64,000 nt of DNA from the NCBI GenBank assembly GCA_020137815.1, contig CM035355.1:2419231-2483230 (forward strand), given 5' to 3'. The stretch's first letter is position 1. The number at the start of each line of letters is the position of its first letter. Origin of the DNA: Hormiphora californensis. Its lineage: Eukaryota > Ctenophora > Tentaculata > Cydippida > Pleurobrachiidae. Both the position numbers and the translations under genes were made by a program. Of this stretch, positions 1 through 24,861 are shown piece by piece. The notes beneath the pieces are model-generated. The model saw only the letters and a program-made list of their open reading frames with translations, had not been told where the DNA came from and did not search any database.

Positions 1-37
1 ATGTGTGGGTTTCATGCGCGGCGCGCCCCGCGCGTAC

Positions 38-11833
<11,796 letters not shown>

Positions 11834-12203
11834 TCTCTCTAGGATCTCCTAAATCTTACACACAGCTCCGATTTTAATCCATTTTAGACATTCGCTGAGA
11901 GGGTGTGTTAGGTTTAATATTTTTAGTCCTAAGTACACCCATTCCGTACGAAACAAAGGTCAAAATTTATCAGCTGAGGGATGGGACGGTATCAATTCTT
12001 ACTTCAACTTTGATGTTTGTATTTGCATGCATCTTTGATCATTAATAGAGATTGGACAGGGGGCTGAACCTTTCAGCGACAGGTAGCAGGCTTCAAAAGA
12101 ATCTCAGAACTTCAGAGACGCGTCTACAACTACAACTGTCAATATCTTCCAGAGTGTTAGAAAGAACACACACGCTCCCCTTAAGTGGCTTAAGAAATCA
12201 CGC

Positions 12204-12290
12204 AAAACTCGCATTTGTCCGATTCAGATCTACCGTTTTGCTGGGTTTCGCGGCAAAACGGTATATCTGAATCGGAAAAATGCGAGTTTT
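12204..12290. repeat. Near-perfect palindrome, 37-bp arms, 13-bp loop
   Basis: Arms 12204-12240 and 12254-12290 are complementary with few mismatches, starting AAAACTCGCATTT. It sits about 400 bp upstream of the GGT ATG. It could be a MITE remnant; no target duplication was recognised. Confidence 0.85.
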
Positions 12291-12782
12291 GATCACATAG
12301 AGAGACCCTTATTGATGCCACGGTAATTAGGCGGTGGAGTATTTGGCAAACGCCGATGGCCCCGCGGGATAAGCCTTATCCGATAAGGCAGCGCTTTTCA
12401 AATTTGTGATTTGCTCAAAAAAACGTGTCAGATTTAAAAAAAAGTCAAGTTGTGAAAAAAGTTTAAAGTGATGCGACGCGCATACGGTTGTGACGCGCAT
12501 TTTTAGAATGCAGTGTAAAACATTTTTTAATGCGCCTTTCGCCATTTCGAAATGTAGCCAATTTTTGAGACTGCCCCAGGCCCAGAAAACGTTAAAATTG
12601 TAAAAATGTCATCATTAAAATCTGTGTTCCATGTTTTTCTTCTCCGCCTTTCGTTTCACCGCTGATATTTATTTAATTTCACCCCTGCTATGATATGCTG
12701 TCCATAGCGGGTTGGTTACAGTCCTAACTTCATTTTAAGTATGGTTGACGGTTGTCAAAGAAGCCTAAAAATACTAAAAACC

Positions 12783-12992
12783 GAAAAACACCACTTTCTT
12801 CAAAAAATCAAGGCATGAGTGAGGGGTGCATTTGATTCTACGTCAAAAAAAGCTACCAGATAAGCTCAAAAAATTTTTTAGAAAACTTTTCAATTACCCT
12901 TTTTTTGGAAAAACACCACTTTCATCAAAAAATCAAGGCATGGTGCATTGGATTCTACGCTCGAAAAGCTACCAGATAGGTTCAAAAACAAT
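12783..12992. repeat. Two diverged direct copies of an about 85-bp unit
   Basis: Both copies contain AAAAACACCACTTTC, TCAAGGCATG, GATTCTACG and AGCTACCAGATA in the same order. AT-rich and non-coding. Confidence 0.75.
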
Positions 12993-14435
12993 TTTTCGTA
13001 AAATTCTTAGTGACCACCAAAAGGCCACTGTGTTGCCATGCTACGCAGTCTGTAAATTTGGCTCTTTAAGCTTACGATCGCCCTTCGGGCTCGTGTAAGC
13101 TTACGTAAGCTCACATCTGCAGATAAGAAACGCCGTGTCGAAATTCGAGCGTGCTCCTGGAATATTATTCTCCTGTGGGTCAGCAAAATTGAAATTAAAA
13201 TTTGACGTTTTTGGTCATGACACCTTGTCATGGCCATGCTACGTTCGGACTTCGGGCTCACCGCTCGCGTAAGCTGTGAGAGCCGACAGACTGGGAAGAT
13301 GTCAAGTGGAACCCGTCATCGGTAAGTGAAATTGCCCAATTAGAGTAGGTGTAGCGAACTTTTTACCAGACGTGTCCTGAATGTCCTCAAACGGACATGA
13401 CTGTCCTCAAATGGACTCGGATTTGACTTCAAGGACACCCCTCGTTTTGAGGGCAGTGGTCCCTAAATTCAATCATAGAGCACAAAAGTTTTTTTCCCGA
13501 TCCGCTATGTGTGAAAACTATAAAACACTCTTCGGCTTCCGAATTGGGTCAAGGAGGCCGGGAACATTTTTAAACTCGACAAGGTTGTACACCTCAGGAG
13601 TCAGGGGATACTCGTGTATTCATCGGAACTCCTTGATGGGCTGAGCCGGGCACGGATCCTTCCAGTTGCTAACCCAGATGAGTTCAGAGAGGCTGAAGCG
13701 TTTGATTATGTGGATGTGTCGACATGATTAGTCGAACTATTTTGAAGAATTGAAGATAAACTTTGAACAGTTGAGCAGTTCGGTGGTTAGAGCAATTTTT
13801 ATGCAGAAAGAGAATGAGGTGTAAAGGGTGCAGGGTGGGTATTTTTAACAAAATTTATTTCTCACAATGATTGAAAAAAATCATCACTACAAAGCAAAAA
13901 TGTTTGTCGAAAACTGATAGATTCATCGTTGAAACCGTCTTTGGGTGTAACATGCTTGTCGCATTATGCGTGTCGGTTGTTGTCAAAAACTTGTCGGAGC
14001 AACTTTTTTTGGCCCTCCATATGAATTTGCATAATGATGATATATTATGTTGCTGCAAAACGCATTGATCTTTTATAGAACGACTACTAACAACTACAAT
14101 GAATTGTCGAAGCTTGTGATTGACCACTTTCAAGACATTTGCATTAATTATAACCAGCGAATCTAACATCTTAACATTTCGAAGCACTTGGTAAATAATA
14201 AATAATAATGCACAAATAAAATTAAATAACGAGTGCTTTGAAATGAATTTACAAAATTGCCCAGCGACGTCTGACCTCTATAGAATAATTTAACTTCACG
14301 GAAGCGGATCAAACGACGCTTGACAATTATTATACACAACGCAATACAGTCGAACCTTGATTTTCCGGACTCGGGAGAAAGGTATTATACTGTCTGCTCC
14401 TAGAAACATGTTGATGATATATTGATATCTTCATT

Positions 14436-15170
14436 CTAAGGGGAGTCAAACTCAATATGACTCAGTACTGTCTCGACAGATTCCAACTTTTCCAAATGAG
14501 GGGCGGCCGACCAACTCGATTGATCATTCTCTATGATTAGCTCTAGTGAGTTTGTGCCACTGAGCCCGCTAATGGGTCTCACAGTCCCATGGCGCCTGTT
14601 TCGTGAACCCTGCAATGTTTGACTATTGTACATTGACGGCCGAGATATCCTCCTCCTATACTGAACGGGGGTACTGACGAGGGCCTGGCCAACGTTTCCC
14701 TGTGTCCCCAGGATATACACGATGGGGTTAGTGACTGTAATGAGGTAGTGGAGTCCCAGAAAAAAGTAATAACAGGTTGAACGGGCGAGGTACGCTCCTG
14801 AGAAGTAGAGGACCGTTGATGGGATCCAAGATAGCGCACAAGTGAGAATAACAACTCCACTTATGATTCCAAACTTTTTATGTTTCGATAGCACAGCTTT
14901 CTTCTGGAAGGGTTTAACGTGGACCTCCCTCGTGCAAATGTTCCACCACATGGACCCGTAAAGGCAGGTTATCAGAGAGGTTACCAGGATACAACACACT
15001 GTGACCTGGGAGAATATATCGAGATGTCAGGGACGTGGTTGCTATTTGACTACATAAATTATATTTGAACATGTTGCTAACTGTATATTTAACAACTTTA
15101 GGAAGTAGGATGGACAGAGAGATTATGGCCAGAGAGAGAAATTTTGGACAGCTCAGAGAGAGAGATTTTG

Positions 15171-15239
<69 letters not shown>

Positions 15240-18200
15240 TTGAGAGAGATAGCGAGATCAAGAGAGGATATAGTGCGAGAGAGCCCTCTCGTTCCTCTCT
15301 CTAAGATCTCTATCTCATCTCTCTATCTCTCTCTCTCTCTCTCTCCTCTTTCTCGGTGTCTCTCTGCTCTCTCTGTTGAAGATCTTGGCATTTATTCGGT
15401 TACGTGGTTAAATCATGTGCTCTACGTCCTACTACTGGATGGGAGAAACCACGTCTTGACCAAAAGCTGGTTGTTAAATTGTTTGATATTTTAAGTCTAC
15501 AACTACATAAATGTCAGGTACGTTGTTGACAGATCTATAAAACTGCCGTACGTTTACTTTTCTACTGCTCATATAGTTTTCAGTTATATTTAAAAATCAA
15601 TGCCTCGATCTGCCAGGCAGATATAGCAGTCTGACAAGACAGCAGTTCTCTAGAAATTCTCTAGAAAGTTTTATTATTATGAAGCAGTTTAATACAGTTT
15701 AATACAGTTAATTAGGGAATATTAGCTTTGAACTAGGGAAAAATTTGTAACAAGCTAATTCCTTCACCAATCGGTCCCTATGGGTCCCTAGAATCACCAA
15801 AAAATCACAAAAAATCCGCGATGGCTAAGTTGGGTTTTTGGACCACGCCCTTTTGCCTGTATTTTCAGTGATGTGGTTAAAAATATAAATTCTCTTAGAA
15901 TAGGAGTAGAGAAGAAAATAAGGGCACTAAAGTGTGTAGCGTCGTCGCATTAGTGGGGGTAGACACCCATGAAAAGTCTCTATCTCATTTGGTTAATTAG
16001 ATAATTGGATAATTAGATCTGTGCATAGCCGTTTTTGGCCATATGGCTATAGCCACTTAGGAATGGTTTAGAGACTTTTCACTGGTGCCATTTTGTTGGT
16101 AATGGCCAAGTTATGGGGGGTCGACGTCGGACTTTTAAGCTCTATTTCGAACTGTTTAGCCGTTATTTGACTTTAAAGGTGCTCAAAATCGGGCTTTTTA
16201 CCGTTTTTTGCTCATTTTGAGCACCTTTAAAGTCAAATAACGGCTAAACGGTTGGAGATAGAGCTTAAAAGTCCGACGTCGACCCCCCATAACTTGGCCA
16301 TTACCAACAAAATGGCACCAGTGAAAAGTCTCTAAACCATTCCTAAGTGGCTATAGCCATATGGCCAAAAAACGGCTATGCGCATATCTAATTATCCAAT
16401 TATCTAATTAACCAAATGAGATAGAGACTTTTCATGGTTGTCTACCCCCACTAATGCGAGGACGCTACACACTTTGGTGTCGTTATTTTCTTCTCTACTC
16501 CTATTCTAAGAGAATTTATATTTTTAACCATATCACTGAAAATACAGGCAAAAGGGCGTGGTCCAAAAACCCAACTTAGCCATCGCGGATTTTTTGTGAT
16601 TTTTTTTCGGTGATTCTAGGGACCCATAGGGACCAATTGGTGAAGGAATTAGCTTGTTACAAATTTTTCCCTAGTTTCGGCCCTTATTTAGCTAAAATTC
16701 TCTTATTAAGTTTAATACAGTTCCAAGAAGTAGAACAGATTAAGACATAGTGGGGGGTCCCCTGGGTTTGGCTAAGTTATGCATCTACACTGTTTGCCAC
16801 TAAATCGGGGTGTAGATTCTACAGTCGGACCCCGATTTAGTGGCATCCGCGGGGGGAAAAAATCCTGCCACTAAATCGGGGTGCCACTAAATCGGGTTCA
16901 AATATTGTTAGTTTCCTATATCGGGGGAAAAAATCCTGCCACTAAATCGGGGTGCACCACTAAATCGGGGGCCACTAAATCGGGGTCCGACTGTATACTG
17001 TGCTGAGATAGATATATAGTGAGATAGATAGTAATTATCTATGCCATAAATAAAAATTTAAAATTTTAATGCTGCATAGTTATGAATCAGTGATACTATT
17101 AAGTTGAAGTTAATTCAGTTCCAAGAAGAAGAACAGGTTAAGACATAGTGGGGGGTCCCCTGAGTTTGGCAAAGTGGTATTAGGTTCAATAAGTATCCTT
17201 GTTTGGTCTTATTATACCAAATTTTGCATTTTCGTGTGTGACTGAATTTGACGAGCCGAATATAAAATACTGCAGGAATGCAATTACTAGAATAAACATC
17301 GGTATGTTTTGACATTCGATATTATGATATCTGTCTGGATGGAAGTATTCTCAGTTTGAACATATTTTTGAAAAAGTTATAATTATTTGAATGAAAAGAA
17401 ATTGTGAAACTCTGCTTCATGCCTCAGTCCTTACCTGAACATACTCCAGCACCCGGAGTCCTTCAATTACGCATCGTGATTTGGCAGCTGAGTGGCCGAT
17501 AAACACTCCCTCAAAGAATGCAACGGCTCCACTCTCAACAGCCTAGGAATATAACATTGGGGATGTAGCAGGCTGCAATCATTATTTTCACTTTCCGAGA
17601 CGACATGTGTAAACGATATGTCATTGGATATGACAGGACAAACCATCTGGGGAGATAATATATGGTTAGCATCTATTGAAACATTGTATTGTTCTATAGA
17701 CTATATAGCTAGATCAAGCTATCGATATGTTTATAGACTAGACTAGGAGAGATTATAAGCCACAGCAGTTGACAGTAAACATTAACCTGTCAAGAGTGAT
17801 GGGAAGTAGGGCGACATTGTTGAGTGTACCAAAGAGGTTGATTAGCATGGGGCAGAGGAAACATAGTATACTAGATCTGTGAATTGACTCCTCATAGTCA
17901 GGTGACATAAAACTGGGTCCACGGATCTGGAAGGGAGGAGAAATTCATCATAAAATATCACATTAGGGAATAGGGACCAGTTACAGATTTGGAACCGGGT
18001 GTCAGGATGTTGATTGAATTTTATTACATTTTCTTGGTGGTATGATAATACCTTGATTACCTTATTTCAGGCTCTCAGTTCGGAAAAAAATACAAAATTA
18101 AACACAATTTGAAGTTGTTTGTCAACTCACCAGAACGCCAATGAGAGCATATCCCAGATCACAGAAAGCCACATTTAAAACAGTGACCCTTTGATTTCGT

Positions 18201-18370
18201 GCCAGGAGTCTCGAATGTCGGATAAGGAGAGCAATGGCTGAGATGTTAAGAAGAACTCCGAGGGAACAGAGTATGGTGAGGAAGACACCGAAGTAGAGCC
18301 GCTCACTTGTCATGAGCCCTGCTGTTCGGGAACTGAGCACTTGAAGGTGGTAGGTGGTGTTGTTGAGCAT
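14436..18370 (-). CDS. Rhodopsin-like (family A) G-protein-coupled receptor, 5 exons
   Basis: Predicted seven-helix receptor of 370 residues; ligand unknown. Exons: 18370-18131, 17926-17787, 17646-17592, 17542-17435, 15005-14436, all GT-AG with matching phases. TM1 is in exon 1 (LYFGVFLTILCSLGVLLNIS) and TM2 has FCDLG (conserved Asp). TM3 ends ITLDR, joined to WF to give DRW in place of DRY (about residues 126-128). TM5 is CCILVTSLITCLYG, TM6 contains LSWIPS (CWxP variant), and TM7 has NPIVY (Asn about 274). A Ser-rich cytoplasmic tail follows. Two Asn sites (NNTT) precede TM1. TM4 is the weak point: the intron at 17543-17591 is only 49 nt and removes a TM4-like hydrophobic stretch, leaving a less convincing helix in exon 4. 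The DRW and LSWIPS variants suggest a lineage-specific receptor group. Confidence 0.82.
15166..15240. repeat. GA microsatellite in GPCR intron 4
   Basis: Nearly pure GA, about 165 bp upstream (in transcript sense) of the acceptor of the last GPCR exon. Arg-Glu or Leu-Ser frames through it are artefacts. Confidence 0.9.
15708..16709. mobile_element. 1.0-kb foldback element bounded by TTAA
   Basis: Almost the whole element is two inverted arms of about 480 bp with a 24-bp loop (16190-16213). Ends read TTAGGGAATATTAGC on the left and GCTAAAATTCTCTTA on the right, each next to TTAA (15708-15711, 16706-16709). A 13-bp direct repeat GTTTAATACAGTT lies outside both ends. Non-coding, inside GPCR intron 4. 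Confidence 0.9.
16703..17176. repeat. Pogo-like MITE cluster (16795-16996) between two direct copies of an about 75-bp segment
   Basis: Between 16795 and 16996 the arm motif CCACTAAATCGGGG recurs several times between CAGTCGGACCCCGATTTAG and GGTCCGACTGTA, indicating nested or tandem MITE copies. The flanks 16703-16785 and 17098-17176 share TTCCAAGAAG, AGAACAG and CATAGTGGGGGGTCCCCTG, so the cluster interrupts or accompanies a local duplication. Confidence 0.75.
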
Positions 18371-19173
18371 CTTAACCAGCTAATTATTGTGGATGGAGTT
18401 TTATTAGGCTTTGGCAAAATAACACAAAAATTGTGCATTGCACAAGACTGCTTGTAGCGAGAAAAATGGTATTGAAAGGGTATTGAAAGGGTATTGAAAG
18501 GGTAAGAAAATGTTTCTATGAACCGTCTTTCAAATACGGTATCTCCACTACAAGCGGCACTGTAATAATTGTCAGCAGCTGTTTTACGTTACAGATTGCA
18601 ACACAAGTCATCTTTATCAGTTAAACCGTTATACCAGGTTTTGATCTTCTCGACTCGATCAAGATCAAATTATATATATGAGTTTCGCAACCCCAGACAT
18701 ATATTATACGTGGGTTGGAGATAAAGAGATAACCACTCCCCCCTTCTCGGACAACCCCCACAACGATAATATGATAGTTAGGAGCGGGAAGTCCGATTTA
18801 TGGCCGTTATCCCTAACTAAGAAGGAATTGGACAACCCACTCAACAACTGAACAAATTTGAAGCTTGCTATAGAGAGGGACTGATCACGATAAAAGCACT
18901 TTGACAGATTATAAATATATTTTGAATATGCGTGACTGCGTTTTATATAATGTATACATAATATATGGTGGTGTTTCACAATTGTGGAATATAATGAAAA
19001 AGTTTTCCAGCAAGAGAGGATGGGTAATAACGGTAGAATATATAAAAATTACAGTTGGCTTTATTGAAGCGAAACCAAATTCAACCTGACAATAATTTTT
19101 GCAACATCTGAAATAGGAAAAGTTTACCACCAACGAAATGAACAGTATGTGGCATATCCAAATTGATTCACCC

Positions 19174-20571
19174 TTAAGGGTACGCTAACCAAAATTTTTT
19201 TTCGAGTGCAGGGAAATCTCTCACCGTAGGGTTGTAGGCCATACCAAGGAGACCTCAAATATGCAATTTTAGCCCTTAAGTCGAATTCATATTTTTGCTA
19301 CAGCTGTTTAAAAAATGTCCTGAAAATACGTTTTTGGCATCTCAAAAATTTTTTTTCAAAGATAGGAGCATGAAAATTTGGGGATTTGAAGAGGACATGA
19401 AGGTGAATAACCACAAAAAATTTTTTTGCAATCCGAGCTGATTTCCGGTCCTGAGATGGATTTCTTTTTTTCCACTTTAACGCCCTATTTGGCAAAGTTC
19501 CGAAAACATGTGAAAGCTGTAAATTGGTGAAAAGTTGCGTCTAACGATTATCTAAGTGGCCATAAATTTTGGGCGTGTCCTTATTTGAGATAAGCTGTAC
19601 GGAGTTTTTTTTGTGAAAGCCGTCATTTCAGAAATAAATAAATTCCCTGTATCTCAAAAACGGCTGATCGTAGAGACCTGAGACTATGCTTAAACGATTC
19701 AGAAGGTCCGATTTTGGGGGGGTCTTCTGAGAGACATTTTGCTCCTACTTCAACCGTTTTTGCTGTAATTGCGAAAAACAATAACCCATCTTCGCCATCG
19801 TGGATTTTTTGTGATTTTGTTTTTGATGATTATAGGGACCCATATGGACCAAATAGTGAAGGAATTAGCTTGTTAAACATTTTTCCATAGTTTCGGTCCT
19901 TTCTTAGCTAAAATTCCCTAATTACAGGATATTGGAGTTTAGCTTTTGCCCTTTTCATAGAATTTGTTTTTCGCAATTACAGCAAAAACGGTTGAAGTAG
20001 GAGCAAAATGTCTCTCAGAAGACCCCCCCAAAATCGGACCTTCTGAATCGTTTAAGCATAGTCTCAGGTCTCTACGATCAGCCGTTTTTGAGATACAGGG
20101 AATTTATTTATTTCTGAAATGACGGCTTTCACAAAAAAAACTCCGTACAGCTTATCTCAAATAAGGACACGCCCAAAATTTATGGCCACTTAGATAATCG
20201 TTAGACGCAACTTTTCACCAATTTACAGCTTTCACATGTTTTCGGAACTTTGCCAAATAGGGCGTTAAAGTGGAAAAAAAGAAATCCATCTCAGGACCGG
20301 AAATCAGCTCGGATTGCAAAAAAATTTTTTGTGGTTATTCACCTTCATGTCCTTTTCAAATCCCCAAATTTTCATGCTCCTATCTTTGAAAAAAAAATTT
20401 TGAGATGCCAAAAACGTATTTTCAGGACATTTTTTAAACAGCTGTAGCAAAAATATGAATTCGACTTAAGGGCTAAAATTGCATATTTGAGGTCTCCTTG
20501 GTATGGCCTACAACCCTACGGTGAGAGATTTCCCTGCACTCGAAAAAAAATTTTGGTTAGCGTACCCTTAA
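19174..20571. mobile_element. 1.4-kb foldback element bounded by TTAA, about 610-bp arms
   Basis: Arms 19174-19783 and 19966-20571 are inverted and nearly identical: a 65-codon frame encodes almost the same peptide from both arms in opposite directions. Ends are TTAAGGGTACGCTAACC and its complement. The 180-bp spacer contains sequence matching the end of the 15708-16709 element, including GCTAAAATTCCCTAATTA. No transposase; the mirrored frames are by-products of the arms. Confidence 0.93.
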
Positions 20572-23500
20572 TTGTGGGTTAAACGCAATTTACCAGGGTT
20601 ACCATGGTTACCAAGTATAGAGGATTACAAAATGATATGAACAATGATGGGAAGACATGTGGTAACAAGAAAAGTATTTTGATGATCAATATATTAGTAT
20701 TGCTCACGGCATTTTATGGTAGATACATGTCTGTCGTTCTCGACGTGAGTGTGCTCAGATCGGGTCGGCGCCGCTAGACAGTTATATAGAAATTAGAAAC
20801 TGAGTTCTACGGACATAGCATTATAATATGAACCGCAGCGTCACGTCTTCTTAGGTACACTTCCCAGCTAATTAATTATATATATGCACTTCCCATTGTA
20901 CATTGGTAGTGAACAAGCTGGAGAATTAGAGCAATGGCTGGATTTAGGGGAAGTCATCCAGTCATTATTCTCTACAGAGAACGGAGTCTCTACAGAGTCG
21001 TTATTCTCTACAGAGAACGGCTATGTCATTCCAATTCTCTGCAACCAGTTAACGAGCAAGCACTATATTACAATTTGCAGCACGACATCATTGAGAGGTG
21101 AAATAATACTATATGGCGAGAAAGAAAGGAATGCCTAAGGAAAAGCTACTGGCACCTTTCGATTCGAGCACTCCGACAGTGCAGTACTGCAGCTTAGTTA
21201 ACTACACAGTGACGAAGCGCTTAAGCCGGGAGGTACCAGCAACTGAAGTTGTATCCCACTGTGGTTAGAGCGGCCAGACAGAATAACCAGTCTGTGAGGT
21301 GGCGCCAGCCGAAACCTAAACCAGTATAAAACTGTTCTCAGGAGTATATGTACCTATTGGTATTGGTGAGAAATTGTTTTATAGGTTGGTGACCCAGTCA
21401 CCCCTACAACTGAGGCCCCGGCAAAACGAGGCCCGTGTAGGCTGATTTAAGCTTAAAGTTAAACAGGATCCTATAATTGCTCAGCAAAGTAAAGTATTAT
21501 ATTCATATCCCAGGCATTATACTGGACAGCCGGCCTTCATCGAATGACTAGGGATTATAATACGTTTAGGAATTATATAATTATGCATTTTGGGGACCTC
21601 GTTATTCGGCAGACAGACGGACGGGGGGCTGTGCATTGGGCGTGTCGCTGCACATAATACAATGTGGTATACAGATGTGTGTGTGTATAACTGAATTTCA
21701 TCTCGAGTATGCACAACGCTTGCACACCATCGTAGACACAGGAAACGATTCCTGAACCGCGAGACAGTGGTCAGCTATAGCTCCAGCTGAGAGGTAGGAC
21801 AGCTGTCAGGTCACTATAGAAAACAAGCCCTCCCGCATACAAGACATATATATTATACACCACAGGGAGGTGCGGGGGGATCAGTCCCCCTCGCGGCGGG
21901 GTGGTAAGAGTTGTGGGGGGTGCGTGCCAATCACGAGAAATGGAGCGTTGTTACCTGGCACACGATACAATATATAATACGATCTGTGTGGAAATATTCT
22001 CGCAATATAAATTTCTCAATTAGATTTATGAACGATTATAATTTATATGATATTTTTGGCTTGGTTAATCGGTTAGCTATAAAGATATATTTAAACTTAT
22101 AATAGAGGGTTAGATAGCTGATTCACTTGATAGTTCAACTGTGCAAGGCATTGCAAAAAATGGAGTACAAATATCTGACTCTTTCACTATTTACTCGATT
22201 TGTAGTTACAAAATATCTCTCGCTCTCTTCAAATCCTATCACTTCGGGAGAGATCAGTAACTGCCGAGACCTTGGGCGACTCTCACGCGATTTAGATGCA
22301 ATCAAGACAACGCTACTAATAATTTATATGGGAAATTGTTTAACTACCTGCAATATATAACTAGCTTATATGAAAACGCGGGTTGAACCTGTCAAATAAT
22401 ATTAAAGTTAATGGTTCCGCCAAAATGTGCAACTGAAATTAAACTGAAATTAAACTGAAAAAAGAACGTCTGAATTGCTACATATTGTGTCAATCCGGGA
22501 ATTCAGAGTTGTGACGCACTTTGGCAGGAGTTAAAATTTCTAGTTTTGTGGTTTCTTTTATGGAATGCGGCGTACTGTGTCGATTTTTTAACGATAAAAT
22601 CTTAGATTAGGAAATGTACCATTTGAAGACCGGCCGACATCGATGGAGTCGAATGACTATTGACTAATCGTTTACTATAGTTTTTGGTGCAGTATGGCTC
22701 GTTTGGTAACAAAGTTCACCGGCCTCTATTCCTGGTACATGAACCAACCAAGATAAGGAATTGTACATAATAAATAAGAGAAGGTAAATGGAATTTCTGC
22801 TGAGAAAGATACATGGTCCTATAGTTCTTCCCTTCCAATTGTCTGGTACATATTATAATTAGGAAGATATAAATTGACTAAAAGGAGAGAGATAGAAAGG
22901 AATTTGAAGTGTGTGCACCTCGTGGTATATGAAGCTGGATCTATTTTCGGTCCCAAGAAGCACACTTCATGTGACACACACGGTATTGTGCCATCGTGCG
23001 TTCTAATTTTCACTTTAATTAACAGAAGACCTCCCTCCGCCGTCCTGTTTCTGGCAATGCAATGTGTTAATGGTAGCTGGGACAATAAAAAGTGAGTGAC
23101 CTGCCATGTTGCTAGAGATATATAATGTTTATGCTATTATAATTGGATCTTATGCAGGCCTACATAATATATTTAAAGAACTCACAGGGAGAAGAACATG
23201 GAACTCATACAATATGATAATGTCATATAAGGACGGGGCACTAGACTAGACCAATGATAATTAAACCGCAGTCTACGTACCATGAGCTCCCATGACTAGG
23301 CAGAGAGATAATATCTGGTGGTGATGAGCCATGTAACCAAGGGGGCTGCATCTGTAACCATAGGAGCCATGTCTATCGTAGTGGCCGTGGTTGTGTGGTT
23401 AACATGAATTATGGGAGGATACGTTTACTGGTAAATGATGTAACACTAGAATTAGGTCAAACATGAACTTTGGGAGAGTTTTTACGAGTTCTGATGGCAT

Positions 23501-23749
23501 TTGGAATGTATGGCCTATGTATAGTAAAATATCCCGGTAAATAGGTATCCGACTTTACCAGTGAATGTTTAAGAAACTTAGAGCTGACAGACGCATCAGA
23601 AGTTCATGTTGAAGGTTATCTAATTTTGATGAAGAAACATTTTTGACAGCTAAACACCACCCGAGTTATCTATTATTTGATAGGTATTTGATAGGCGTTT
23701 AACTTGCGAGATTCTTCTTATCATCAACTGACATTATTCACCGAATATT

Positions 23750-24440
23750 CTAAGGTGGACCACATACAGCACTGTACTGAAATTCGTACCGCCGTATGTA
23801 GTGCCTCTAACTTCAGTTCTCACTAGCACATACAACACTTTCGGTGCAAACTCCAGTACGCACTGCCGTATGTGGTGCCTCTTACTGATAAATATCGGTG
23901 GGACTATCAGTACACAATCTCACGTGAGCTTAGCTCAGAAAATATCAGTACGGTGCTGTATGTGCTCTTCGTACTGAACTGAAAGGTCACGTGGGGGTCA
24001 CGTGCGCGCACTAGCCAATGACAGACCTGCATCTTACAATACACACACACCCACACCACAGCAACCAATAAGAGGCGCACGCACTCTCACTACGACAGAA
24101 AGGGCCACACCTAGAACAAGGGCGAGATTATCCGACATATCGAGAAAATATGTGCTGCAATCGGGAAAGATAAGAGCTCTTAATAGAGAGATAAGTGGAG
24201 ATAAACATAATAAGAGAGAGAAAATAAGGTAGAGAGAGTTCGGTATTAGTGAGAGGAAGATATTTCACAAAAAATTACGTGTTTTTAGCTTGTTTTGAAG
24301 GTTTTTTATTGATTGTTCAGTAAGAGGCACCACATAGTATGTGGTATGTGACATACACTCACTGTACTGAAGTTTCCACCGACAGTATGTGGTGCGACGT
24401 TACTGGAGTTCGCACCGGTGCTGTATGCGGTCCCCCTTAG
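23750..24440. mobile_element. Non-autonomous inverted-repeat element, 691 bp
   Basis: Ends match as inverted repeats with few differences: left CTAAGGTGGACCACATACAG, right complement CTAAGGGGGACCGCATACAG. Sub-terminal motifs such as GTATGTGGTGC recur in both orientations several times, typical of transposase-binding arrays. No coding capacity and no clear target duplication. Confidence 0.7.
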
Positions 24441-24704
24441 AAAAATATCTTAAGAAGAATCGTGAAAATGATTTTAATTGGCATCTCGAACTTGTCAGAT
24501 TGTTCAGACATCACTCTCCCGTGAAACAGATGGAAACCCCGTACGAAAATAGAAACTACAGTAACGAAAACGTGACTATAGTCCCACAAGAAATCAAGGC
24601 CACGGTTACAGCTACTTGTACACGTCTCGACAAGGGAAGGGAGAGAGAGGGATCGGCTACTGCAACAGAGCTGAGGAAAGAAAGAGATCGCGTCTATAAT
24701 ATAG

Positions 24705-24861
24705 ATAACCCCGGCTAGTAGAGGGATGAAATCTGATATACCACCCTGTCAGGGTGGTATATCAATACGATATCCACGAGGAACGGAGTGACGAGGGGAA
24801 TATCGTGTGATAATCCCCGTAGGGGATTATCAAATTTCATCATTTTACTAGCCGTGGTTAT
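24705..24861. repeat. Palindrome with three hairpins nested inside it
   Basis: Outer arms (TAACCCCGGCTAGTA at the left, TACTAGCCGTGGTTA at the right) enclose three smaller hairpins near 24738-24767, 24768-24808 and 24809-24831. The middle one is imperfect. Possibly a MITE built from stacked hairpins. Confidence 0.7.

Larger units (their letters stand above)
11834..14435. other. Intergenic region between the GPCR 3' end and the GGT start
   Basis: Both neighbours are transcribed leftward, so the GGT promoter should lie here, probably near 11840-12200. No motif decides it. Contents: a 37-bp-arm palindrome at 12204-12290, a direct duplication at 12783-12992, and two GC-rich hairpin-like CTTCGGGCTC motifs near 13080 and 13250. 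No further gene is seen. Confidence 0.7.

Noticed and set aside
13014-13280. Bacterial-style terminators at the CTTCGGGCTC hairpins
   Set aside because: The context is eukaryotic with no adjacent gene end; they are probably short repeat remnants.
17530-17560. A 13-nt GT-AG intron (17543-17555) in the GPCR
   Set aside because: Too short for spliceosomal removal; the 49-nt alternative keeps the same frame.
23322-23405. 27-codon hydrophobic frame (SIVVAVVVW)
   Set aside because: Too short, and no splice sites or family match support it.
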